Positions 51,117 to 58,996 of a stretch of 64,000 bases of DNA are shown one piece after another. The position numbers were made by a program, and so were the translations under genes. Source of the DNA: a bacterium (lineage in GTDB: Bacteria; JAUVQV01; DATDCY01). The stretch is taken from positions 1 to 64,000 of the forward strand of contig DATDCY010000315.1 of assembly GCA_036524115.1 (NCBI GenBank). The letters run 5' to 3'. The notes beneath the pieces are model-generated. The model ran no database searches and had not been told where the DNA came from. It saw only the letters and a program-made list of their open reading frames with translations. Each line of letters starts with the position of its first letter. Position 1 is the stretch's first letter.

Positions 51117-53090
51117 TCACTCCGCCGACCCCGGGCCGCGCCCGCCACCTCTCTGACGCTCGTCTCCCGGGAGCTGCTGTCTTTCCTGCTCGCCCTTGCG
51201 TCGCGGCCCCGGCGGGACCGTCGGCAGCTCCGGCGGCGCGATCGCACCACCCTGCGGTTCCGGCACTCTCTTGAACTGGTGCCGGCCGGCCGGCGGCTGC
51301 GGCTCGCGAACTGCCGCGGCCGGCGGCTCTGGTCTCGTGAAACCCGGTTCAGGCCTTGCGGCCGGCGGCTCTGGTCTCGTGAAACCCGGCTCCGGTCTCG
51401 CGGGAGGCGACGCCGGTCTCGTGAAACCCGGTTCAGGTCTTGCGGCCGGCGGCGCTGGTCTCGTGAAGCCCGGCTCAGGTCTTGCGGGCGGCGGCGCCGG
51501 ATACTGCGCGGGACGTTGCGCAGGAGGCCGCGCCGGTTTCGTGAAGGCCGGCTCCGGCCTCGCGGCAGGCGGCGCCTTCGGGGGCGGCGCCCACTGTTCC
51601 AGTTCCTTCTCCTTCACGACGTTCCTGTGCGCCGGCGGCTTCCTCCCCGGCTGGAAGGCGGACTTGTCCCTGGTCGGGGCCACGACTCGCATCTTGATGT
51701 CCCTGGCCTGCTTGTCGAGCCGCGCCGGGGGCAACGACGTCCGGGTGATCTGTATGTCCGGCCTGGGCTGCCGGGTCTCCCGTATCGGCTTGATCTCCGG
51801 AATCGGCGCCCTGCCGATGACCCTCAGATCGCCGCCGCCGCCCCGCTGGAACGGGTTGCGCGCCGGGGCGATCCGCCCCTGCCTGATCTTGCCCCGCAGG
51901 AAGTTGTCCCGCTGGACCACCACGACGCCGTTGTTCACCGTGCTGTTGACGTAGACGTTGGTGATGTTGATATTCGTCGTCTTGTAGACGTTGACGCTGC
52001 CGGGGCCGTAGTTCCCGTACCCGTAGTAGACCTCGTTGTACCCGAGCGGCACCCAGCAGACATCGTCCCCGAGGATCGACCAGCCGACGTAGCCTGGCGA
52101 CCAGTAGGCCCTCCCCCGCGGCGCGACCCAGAACCAGCCGAAGGAGACGCTCCAGTTCCACCTGCCGAAGTGGAAAGGGGCGTACCAGGGATCATACGAG
52201 AGCCAGACGTAGTCGTTCGCCTGCCAGACCCAGCGGCCGTTGGAGTACGGCGACCAGCCCGGGTCGACCGCGGGAACCCAGACATAGCCGTAGGTCTGGT
52301 CACTGACCCAGCGCCCGGAGGAGTCGAACTCGTGGGCGTACGGCGAAAGGTCCGCCGGCAGATAGCGGCCGCTCGCGGCCGGCTGGTCGTACCGGTCCGC
52401 CCGCGACGCGATCCAGGTGTCCCAGTCGTCGGGGCTCGGCAGGAAGTCCAGCAGGACCCTCCCGTCGGGCCGGAGTTCGGCCATCCGGCCGGCGCTCACG
52501 TCGGTGATGCCGTCCGTGGTCTCGAGCGCGAGCGTGCCGCTGACGACGCCGATCTGGGCCGTGCCGTCGGGCAGGGTGTTGACCCTGAAGCGGGCCGCGC
52601 GGAAGGCGCGGATCGAGGCGCTGGGCAGATCCACCTGGACGACGGAGCCGGGCCGGTCGAAGCCCGTCACGTCGAAGGCCGCCTCGCCCGAGACCAGCGC
52701 CAGCTGGATGGTGTCGGCCCGGCTGCCTCGAAGCATCCGGGTGATGTCGAGCTCGGACTGGTAGTTCACCCAGGCCGTCGCCCCCAGGGGAAAGCGGACC
52801 TCGGTCCTGGCGCCGTCCTGCACCCAGATCCGATCGCCGACCCGGAGCGAGAGGTTCGGCGCCACGGCGGCCCAGTCCTCGTCGTCCGTGCTCCGGAGCA
52901 GCGCGTTGCCGTCCAGGTACGTCACGAAGGCCAGCCCGAGGCCGTCGGAACTCTCCTCGGCGACCTGTCTGGCGGCGTCCGCCATCGCGCCTGGACTCGT
53001 CGCCCGTGGAAGGTACTGGCTGGTCGCGAACGACGCGTCGAGCATCAGCGTCATGCTCACCAACAATGGGAGAACGATCTTCCTCTTCAT
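51117..53090 (-). CDS. Secreted FecR-domain/DUF6600 protein with proline-rich repeat tail
   Basis: A 657-residue exported protein (signal KRKIVLPLLVSMTLMLDASF). Residues about 50-190 are FecR-like (DGNALLRSTDDEDWAAVAPN, LSLRVGDRIWVQDGARTEVR, VSGEAAFDVTGFDRPGSVVQ, RFRVNTLPDGTAQIGVVSGT). A Trp/Tyr-rich DUF6600-type domain follows (TYGYVWVPAVDPGWSPYSNG, YGWFWV-like GWFWVAPRGRAYWSPGYVGW, DDVCWVPLGYNEVYYGYGNY). The final 200 residues are Pro/Arg/Glu-rich with ARPEPGFTRP repeats. It probably sits in the cell envelope and binds a polymer; function is unknown. The start ATG 53090 has GAGGAGGAAGACC upstream; longer in-frame extensions are rejected. Confidence 0.85.
   Translation of the reverse strand: MKRKIVLPLLVSMTLMLDASFATSQYLPRATSPGAMADAARQVAEESSDGLGLAFVTYLDGNALLRSTDDEDWAAVAPNLSLRVGDRIWVQDGARTEVRFPLGATAWVNYQSELDITRMLRGSRADTIQLALVSGEAAFDVTGFDRPGSVVQVDLPSASIRAFRAARFRVNTLPDGTAQIGVVSGTLALETTDGITDVSAGRMAELRPDGRVLLDFLPSPDDWDTWIASRADRYDQPAASGRYLPADLSPYAHEFDSSGRWVSDQTYGYVWVPAVDPGWSPYSNGRWVWQANDYVWLSYDPWYAPFHFGRWNWSVSFGWFWVAPRGRAYWSPGYVGWSILGDDVCWVPLGYNEVYYGYGNYGPGSVNVYKTTNINITNVYVNSTVNNGVVVVQRDNFLRGKIRQGRIAPARNPFQRGGGGDLRVIGRAPIPEIKPIRETRQPRPDIQITRTSLPPARLDKQARDIKMRVVAPTRDKSAFQPGRKPPAHRNVVKEKELEQWAPPPKAPPAARPEPAFTKPARPPAQRPAQYPAPPPARPEPGFTRPAPPAARPEPGFTRPASPPARPEPGFTRPEPPAARPEPGFTRPEPPAAAVREPQPPAGRHQFKRVPEPQGGAIAPPELPTVPPGPRRKGEQERQQLPGDERQRGGGRGPGSAE
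51319..51486 (-). repeat. Four tandem 42-bp repeats in the DUF6600 gene
   Basis: Units at 51319-51360, 51361-51402, 51403-51444 and 51445-51486 are about 85-95% alike. Each encodes the 14-residue ARPEPGFTRPxPPA. A degenerate fifth unit lies near 51,523-51,564. The unit length keeps the reading frame, so copy number could vary without breaking the gene. Confidence 0.9.
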
Positions 53091-53273
53091 GGTCTTCCTC
53101 CTCGGCGCAAGGCCGCCCTTCCTCGGAAGGTACGCTGGCTTCGCCGCAAGGAACATGGGGTGTTCCCTCCATGCCCGCGCCGTTCTCGCGCGCTCCCATT
53201 TGTGGCAGTATCTCGTCCTGGTGCCGGCATCGGCGCCTCGCTCGGGGGCTGAATGTACCTGGAGGAAGACTGC

Positions 53274-53759
53274 ATGGTGGCAAGGCCGCTTCAACCGGGG
53301 GATCGATCGAGGATCAGGGAGATGGTCGTCTCCACCGGGAACTTCAACGACGAGGAGATCGCGACCGCCCTGGAACTCGTCGACGAGGCCCTCGCCGACG
53401 GCGAGGAGAGCGGGTACATCTTCGTCGTGATCGAGGATGGCACGGAAACCCCGGCCAGGGTGCAGGGCTACGCGTGCTACGGTCCGACCCCGCTCACCGA
53501 CGGCGTCTATGACCTCTACTGGATCGTGGTGCATCGCGCGGCGCACGGGAAAGGATACGGCCGGCGGCTGCTCAGCCTGGTGGAGGAGGACGTGCGCAGG
53601 CGCCGGGGCCGGAAGCTCCTGATCGAAACGTCATCCCAGGAGTCGTACGCCGGCACGATCCGCTTCTACGAGCGCAGCGGCTATGCGCTGGCGGCCCGCA
53701 TCAGGGACTTCTACAAGGTCGGCGACGACAAGCTCGTCTTCTCGAAGGACTTCGCCTAG
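53274..53759 (+). CDS. GNAT-family N-acetyltransferase
   Basis: A 161-residue acetyltransferase. Acetyl-CoA binding motif A is LYWIVVHRAAHGKGYGRRLL (the R/Q-x-x-G-x-G/A loop is HGKGYG), followed by LIETSSQESYAGTIRFYERS and GYALAARIRDFYKVGDDKLV. Start ATG 53274 is chosen because GGAGG lies eight bases upstream; ATG 53253 is seven codons earlier without such a site. It lies two bases before the next gene, a large M28-type peptidase, so they form an operon. GNAT enzymes beside ATP-grasp or peptidase genes often modify amino-terminal or amino-sugar groups; the substrate here is unknown. Confidence 0.92.
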   Translation: MVARPLQPGDRSRIREMVVSTGNFNDEEIATALELVDEALADGEESGYIFVVIEDGTETPARVQGYACYGPTPLTDGVYDLYWIVVHRAAHGKGYGRRLLSLVEEDVRRRRGRKLLIETSSQESYAGTIRFYERSGYALAARIRDFYKVGDDKLVFSKDFA

Positions 53760-53761
53760 CG

Positions 53762-56683
53762 GTGGACGCCGGATCACCGAGCGGCTGGGCGCGCCTCGTC
53801 GGCGCCGGCGCCTTCGCGGGCGAGGGAAGCTATCCGATCCCGGCGTACTCCGAGTTCATGCCGGCGGTCCGGCTCGGGGTGAAGCCGTATCGCAACGCCG
53901 TCGACCCGCTGTTCTTCTCACGGGACGACCCCCACGGCTGGCCGATCTCCGAGCGTGAGGAGCACCTCGAACTGCGCCCGGGCATGGCGAGCATTGCCGC
54001 CCAGGTGCTCAGGGCCCTGCGGCAGCTTGTCCGCGGCGAACGCACACACGGCCTGGCCGGCAGGATGCTGGCGGGCAATCCGTACTGGCCGTCCGATCTG
54101 GCGGCCGGGCTGCAGGCGACGCGGCCGGCGACGCACGTTGTCATCCTGCCACTGGCGCTCTCCCGCACCCAGGACGAGATGGGCAGGGTGCGGTGGACGC
54201 TGTTTGGCGGCAGCGAACACGGTCCGGCTCTGCCGTTCTGGAAGAGCTTCTTCGTCGCTCCGGGCCGGGAAGCTCCCGCGGAGGACGCGCTGGGTTTCTT
54301 TCGCGAACTGCTCCTGACGGCGTATGGCGAGTCCGTCGATTCCTGGGATGAGTTGCGGCGGGCGGGTTTCCGGCTGCTGTCGCCCGAGGGAAGCGGGACA
54401 TCCCTTCCCGGCTGGGCGGCGCCTCTCGTGTGGCAGCCTGGCATGAGCCTGGCCGGCGTTCGGTTCCTGCTGGCGTTCCAGCCGTTCAGCGAGCTGCCCG
54501 GGCCGGTGCGCGAGTCCTACCTCCGCGGGGTTCTCCAGCTGCTGCCGTTTCCCGGGAGCCTTCTCTTCTGGGGAGACCCGGGGTCCCGCGCACTCCGGAA
54601 GGAACTGCCCTCGGCCGGACAGATTCCCCTTCTCCACAGCGTGCGCCGGCACGAGGCCTGGCACGGCATCCGGGTGCCGCAGTCCGGGTGGTTCCACGAG
54701 CCGCGGCCCGGCCGGCAGGTTCCCCGGGGCGACCTCGGCCCCCTGCGGGAGACCTTCCGGCGGACGCATCGCCACGCCCGGGTGCACCGCCACGAGGATG
54801 CACTGGAGATCGGCGCCCGCGAGGAACGCGTGGTTCACGGGCTGTTCAGCACGCGTCCCGAGGACCTCGGGCTCTACGGCAAGCCGATGGCACGGAACAG
54901 CCAGATCTGGTGCGAGGAGCACCGGCTCGTCCTCGACGGCCCGAGCGCCGGGCGCCCCGAAATCGAGGCTGCCGTTCGGCGCATCAAGGAGGGAGGCCAC
55001 TTCGGCTACCGGTTCTTCTACCCGCCGATGACGGTGGGATCCCATCAGGTCGTGTGGCATCGGCCGCTTGTCGCGTGCCTTTCGCCGGACGGCGGCGCTT
55101 CGGTTCTCGACGGCGCCCCGGCGGGCTGGCTGACCGCGACTGGTGGCGGCGACGGCCGCGACCTCGAGTTGTGGCCGCGCCTTCTTGACCGCCCGGGCTA
55201 TCGGGACGCCGTGAGCCTCTTCAAGGACGGTGTCCACGAGCACAAGACGTTGTGCCGGAGCCTCAGCCTCCTCGAGGCCCGGGAGCTGCTTGGGGGCCGC
55301 AGGCTCTCCCGCCCCTTCGCCCGCCGGCTCGTCAACCTCCCGCGCGGGCGCGACCTGGAGAACTGGATCCGGGACGTCTCCCAGGCGCGAGCGGCCGCCG
55401 ACACGGGCGGGAGGCTGGCCGAACTGCTCGCCGGATGCGTCGATCCCGAGACCACCGGGCAGGCGCGCACCCGGAGGACGGAGCCCGCGGGACTGACGTA
55501 CCGGCGCACCGCCCGGCGTTCATTCGAGGAATCCTACTGGCGGCGGATTGCCTTCCTTGCCGGCGGGCGCTACGTGAACAAGGCCAATGCCGACTGCGTG
55601 CGCGACGCGACGACCCTCGCCCGCCTGCGCCATCATCACCGGGACCTCGAGGCCCTCGGCGACCACCTGCTCGCGTATTACCGCGCGGTGGCGGCGCGCC
55701 AGGGGCTGCGGCGGCGCGTCATCGTCGGGGAGATGCCGTTCCGCTGGCACACGGACTTCGCGTTCGACTGGTGGGGCGGGTGGCTGGCCAACCAGCACGG
55801 TCTCACGGAGGAGCGCAACCTCGTCGTGGTCATTCCCGGGCGCGACCGCAGCCGCGCCGTGATCATGAGCGATCACTACGACACGGCGTACATGGAGGAC
55901 GTCTACGCCGAGGGCGCCGGGGGCGGGGCCCGGCTCGCCGCCGCCGGGGCCGATGACAACCATTCGGCGACCGCGGCGCTGATGGGCGCGGCGCCGGTGC
56001 TGATGGAGCTGAGCCGCGAAGGGCGCCTCGGCTGCGACGTCTGGCTGATCCACCTCACCGGAGAAGAGTTCCCTTCGGACTGCATGGGAGCCCGGCACCT
56101 GTGCCAGCGCCTCGTGGACGGTACGCTGCAGGTCCGCAGTGCCGACGGTCGCTGGCACGATCTCTCCGGCGTCGCCATCGACGGCGTGTTCGTGCTCGAC
56201 ATGGTGGCTCACAACAACCCCGCGGAGCCGGACGTCTTCCAGATCTCCCCCGGCACCGGCGGGCGGGCCGTCCAACTGGCCTGCCAGACGCACGAGGCGG
56301 CCGAGGCCTGGAACGCAGCGGCTGCGTCCTGGAACCGGCGGCCGGGGAGGCGCGGGCGACCGCGGGGCAGGCGCGGCGCGACCGAGACGGCGGTGCCGCC
56401 GCTCGCGCCCCACCCGATTCTCGACGGCCAGGTCCGGCTGCCCCACGACCCGCACAGCACGCTCTACAACACGGACGGGCAGATCTTCTCCGACGCGGGG
56501 ATCCCGGTCGTCCTGATCATGGAGAACTACGACATCAGCCGGCAGGGCTATCACGACACCCACGACACGATGGCGAACATCGACCTCGACTATGGCGCCG
56601 CGGTGGCCGCGGTGGCGATCGAAGCGGTGGCCCGGGTCGCGGGCACGTCCCCGAACCGTCGCGTGGAGCTGGTCAGGGGCTGA
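53762..56683 (+). CDS. M28-type zinc peptidase fused to a ~600-residue novel N-terminal region
   Basis: A 973-residue protein (GTG start 53762). The C-terminal third is a co-catalytic zinc peptidase of family M28: SDHYDTAYMEDVYAEG (about residue 701, first His), AAGADDNHSATAALMG (bridging Asp), LIHLTGEEFPSDCMGARHL (catalytic Glu-Glu), VLDMVAHNN and the final ligand region ISRQGYHDTHDTMANIDLDY. The N-terminal 600 residues are unusual (GVKPYRNAVDPLFFSRDDPH, GNPYWPSDLAAGLQATRPAT, RNSQIWCEEHRLVLDGPS). No signal peptide is evident. The region has few motifs; it may be a separate enzyme domain or a scaffold. It is co-transcribed with the GNAT gene. Confidence 0.85.
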   Translation: MDAGSPSGWARLVGAGAFAGEGSYPIPAYSEFMPAVRLGVKPYRNAVDPLFFSRDDPHGWPISEREEHLELRPGMASIAAQVLRALRQLVRGERTHGLAGRMLAGNPYWPSDLAAGLQATRPATHVVILPLALSRTQDEMGRVRWTLFGGSEHGPALPFWKSFFVAPGREAPAEDALGFFRELLLTAYGESVDSWDELRRAGFRLLSPEGSGTSLPGWAAPLVWQPGMSLAGVRFLLAFQPFSELPGPVRESYLRGVLQLLPFPGSLLFWGDPGSRALRKELPSAGQIPLLHSVRRHEAWHGIRVPQSGWFHEPRPGRQVPRGDLGPLRETFRRTHRHARVHRHEDALEIGAREERVVHGLFSTRPEDLGLYGKPMARNSQIWCEEHRLVLDGPSAGRPEIEAAVRRIKEGGHFGYRFFYPPMTVGSHQVVWHRPLVACLSPDGGASVLDGAPAGWLTATGGGDGRDLELWPRLLDRPGYRDAVSLFKDGVHEHKTLCRSLSLLEARELLGGRRLSRPFARRLVNLPRGRDLENWIRDVSQARAAADTGGRLAELLAGCVDPETTGQARTRRTEPAGLTYRRTARRSFEESYWRRIAFLAGGRYVNKANADCVRDATTLARLRHHHRDLEALGDHLLAYYRAVAARQGLRRRVIVGEMPFRWHTDFAFDWWGGWLANQHGLTEERNLVVVIPGRDRSRAVIMSDHYDTAYMEDVYAEGAGGGARLAAAGADDNHSATAALMGAAPVLMELSREGRLGCDVWLIHLTGEEFPSDCMGARHLCQRLVDGTLQVRSADGRWHDLSGVAIDGVFVLDMVAHNNPAEPDVFQISPGTGGRAVQLACQTHEAAEAWNAAAASWNRRPGRRGRPRGRRGATETAVPPLAPHPILDGQVRLPHDPHSTLYNTDGQIFSDAGIPVVLIMENYDISRQGYHDTHDTMANIDLDYGAAVAAVAIEAVARVAGTSPNRRVELVRG

Positions 56684-56697
56684 CGACAGGGCCGCGG

Positions 56698-56735
56698 GGC
56701 CAGGCCGCCGCCGGGTGTGCGGCGGCGGCCTGGCC
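56698..56735. terminator. Bidirectional hairpin between convergent genes
   Basis: GGCCAGGCCGCCGCC and GGCGGCGGCCTGGCC form a perfect 15-bp stem with an eight-base loop. It lies between the M28 peptidase gene and the leftward pentapeptide gene. Confidence 0.75.
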
Positions 56736-56757
56736 ACGAGCGATCAGCAGGGTGTTC

Positions 56758-58155
56758 TCAATGCCCGATGCAGGACTGCGGAGTCGTCCCGTTGGTGGCG
56801 CTGTTGGTGCCGTCCGGGCAGGTGGTCATTTGCCAGAGAACCCCGGTGAGCGTGGCGCCCGTGAGATCGGCGCCCGTGAGGTCGGCGTTGGCGAGGTTGG
56901 TGCCCGTGAGGTTGGCGCCGGCGAGATTGGCGCCGATAAGCTTCACACCCAGGAGATTCATCCCGCTGAGGTCGGAGCCGCTCAGGTTGATTCCCGACAG
57001 CGTGCAGAATGCGAGGCCGTTGGTCGCGGTGCTCCGGAGCTGCGCGGCCGTGAGGCCGATCGCCCCCGTCAGGTTCGCCATGGAGATCGTGGCGCCGGTG
57101 AGGTTGGCGCCCGTGAGGTTGGCGCCCGTGAAGTTCACGTCGTTCAGGTCGAGACCGCTCAAGTCGAATCCGCTCAGGTCCAGGCCGGAGAGATTGCACC
57201 CTCCCGGGGAGACCGCGCTGCGGAGCTGAGCGGCGGACAGCCCCGTCACCCCGGTCAGGTTCGCGCTTCCGATCCTGGCACCGGAGAGGTTCGCGCCGGT
57301 GAGGGTGGCCCCGGTCAGGTTCGTGCTGACGAGCCTGGCGCCGGCGAAGGTGGCGCCGGTGACGTTGGCGCCGGAGAGGTTCGCGTAGTCGAGATTGAGC
57401 GCGCTGAAGTCGAAGCCGCTCAGGTCGAGTCCCGCGAGGTTGCAGCTCATCAGGCCAAGCTCGCCGATCCCCTGGAACTGGCCGGTCGAGAGCCCGGTGG
57501 CGCCGCTCAGATTGGCGCCCTTGAGGCTGGCGTTGGCGAAGGAGACGCCGGCGAGGTTGGCGCCCGAGAGGTTGGCGCGCTCGAGGTTGTAGCTGGAGAA
57601 GTCGGATCCGTGGAGGTCGGCCCCGTGAAGGTCCACGTTCGGGCTGTAGGTGGCCAGGACGCAGATCGGGCTGCCGGCGTCGTCGAACCCATTGAGCACG
57701 AAGCGCGCCGGGCAGCGAATCCCGGCCACCGTCGCGATGCCGGGGTCGCCCTTGTCTCCCTTCGGGCCGGGAAGACCGGGCACGTCGCTCGTGGCGCTCC
57801 ACAGGGCGTAGGGGACCACCGGCAGCGCCATGCGCTTCAGGAAGGCCCCGGCCTTCACCTCCACCCAGAGCTGCTGGTTGGCGAATGCCGCCTCGGGGAG
57901 GTCATTGAGCGGGTCCACGCTGCCGAGGCGGTGGGCCACGGTCTGGTCGGCGGGAACCTTGTAGGGCTTCGACTCTGCCCACAGGGCGGTCCCGCCCTGC
58001 GCCACGTCGAAGAGACGGAACGTGAACGTGTAGGTCCTGCCCGCCGTGAGCGTGGTCTTGACGCTGATGGGCAGCACCGGCTTGACGGGGGCGGCGTGGG
58101 CGATCTGGGGAAGGAGCAGGGAACAGACAGTCAGAAACACCGGGAACTTCCGCAT
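56758..58155 (-). CDS. Secreted pentapeptide-repeat protein with a collagen-like segment
   Basis: A 465-residue exported protein (signal FPVFLTVCSLLLPQIAHA). Residues about 20-120 form a beta domain (LTAGRTYTFTFRLFDVAQGG, QQLWVEVKAGAFLKRMALPV). Next comes a short collagen-like GLPGPKGDKGDPG. From about 170 to 440 there are roughly 50 pentapeptide repeats of the A(D/N)LxG type (NLSGANLAGVSFANASLKGA, GANLTGANLTGATISMANLT), interrupted by regularly spaced segments such as GLSAAQLRSAV and GLTAAQLRSTA. The end is TTCPDGTNSATNGTTPQSCI. The repeats should fold as a four-sided beta helix. Likely surface or periplasmic; function unknown. Confidence 0.9.
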   Translation of the reverse strand: MRKFPVFLTVCSLLLPQIAHAAPVKPVLPISVKTTLTAGRTYTFTFRLFDVAQGGTALWAESKPYKVPADQTVAHRLGSVDPLNDLPEAAFANQQLWVEVKAGAFLKRMALPVVPYALWSATSDVPGLPGPKGDKGDPGIATVAGIRCPARFVLNGFDDAGSPICVLATYSPNVDLHGADLHGSDFSSYNLERANLSGANLAGVSFANASLKGANLSGATGLSTGQFQGIGELGLMSCNLAGLDLSGFDFSALNLDYANLSGANVTGATFAGARLVSTNLTGATLTGANLSGARIGSANLTGVTGLSAAQLRSAVSPGGCNLSGLDLSGFDLSGLDLNDVNFTGANLTGANLTGATISMANLTGAIGLTAAQLRSTATNGLAFCTLSGINLSGSDLSGMNLLGVKLIGANLAGANLTGTNLANADLTGADLTGATLTGVLWQMTTCPDGTNSATNGTTPQSCIGH

Positions 58156-58389
58156 GGATCCTCCCTTCCTGCACGCAACGGAACGCCAAGGTACCTGGGA
58201 ACGACCGATGCTAGGCCGCGAGATACCGCAGTGTCAACGCGAAAAGGTAAGGATTGGCGGTCGACGGCACCGTGCGCCGCGTTCGTCGCTCGCTGCGCGA
58301 ACTGTGTTGACCTGCCGGGGAGGGGGAGGGTAGATTCACCGCGGGTGCAGTGCCATCCGGCGCGAACTGCCGGGGATAAGGAGCGAGCC

Positions 58390-58974
58390 ATGAAGAAGAT
58401 GCTGCGTCTCGTTGTCGTTGCGGTGGCGCTGGTCGCGGCTGCCGCCGGACCCTCGGCCGCCCAGGAACTGCGCTTCGGCGCGCAGGCCAGCTATGGGAGC
58501 TTCTCGGAGTTCGGCGTCGGCGCGCGCGCGGAGATGGACCTGGGCCACCTGGTCGAGAACCTCAGCGTCTCGACCTCGCTCGATTACTTCTTCGAGAGCG
58601 ACGGGACCGATCACCACACCGACGCCTTCAGCCGCGTCTACGCCTACGACTACGAGACGAAGCTCTGGGCCCTCAACGTCAACGCGATCTACGACCTGAG
58701 GATGCTGGATATCCCGGAGACGTTCCAGGTCTACGTCGGGGGCGGGCTGAACTACACGAACGAGAAATACGACTACCCGTACTCCGGCCTCTACTACGTC
58801 GGGTCGTACGAGCGCCGCACCGACAACGACGGCTTCGGGCTCAACGTGCTCGCCGGCTGCCGCTTCAACCTCAACCTGATGGTCGTGCCGTTCGTCGAGG
58901 TGCGTTACACGCTGGGCGGTGTCGAGGACCAGTTCATCACGTCGGTGGGCGTGAGCTACTCGCTGCCCCGCTAG
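58390..58974 (+). CDS. Small outer-membrane beta-barrel protein
   Basis: A 194-residue protein with signal peptide (LRLVVVAVALVAAAAGPSAA). It is followed by alternating beta strands typical of an eight-strand barrel: LRFGAQASYGSFSEFGVGAR, SVSTSLDYFFESDG, LWALNVNAIYDLRMLDIPET, FQVYVGGGLNYTNEKYDYPY, FGLNVLAGCRFNLNLMVVPF, and the terminal VEDQFITSVGVSYSLPR. It is divergent from the pentapeptide gene. No ligand is evident. Confidence 0.85.
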   Translation: MKKMLRLVVVAVALVAAAAGPSAAQELRFGAQASYGSFSEFGVGARAEMDLGHLVENLSVSTSLDYFFESDGTDHHTDAFSRVYAYDYETKLWALNVNAIYDLRMLDIPETFQVYVGGGLNYTNEKYDYPYSGLYYVGSYERRTDNDGFGLNVLAGCRFNLNLMVVPFVEVRYTLGGVEDQFITSVGVSYSLPR

Positions 58975-58996
58975 CGCGGCGGCGCCCGGTCTGCGG

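Noticed and set aside
56101-58974. A 957-codon + strand frame across the M28 end, the pentapeptide gene and the barrel gene
   Set aside because: Only its last 194 residues (from ATG 58390) are a real protein; the rest is out-of-frame or antisense to genes with clear signatures, and the EVGAREVGAGE repeats are the antisense of pentapeptide repeats.
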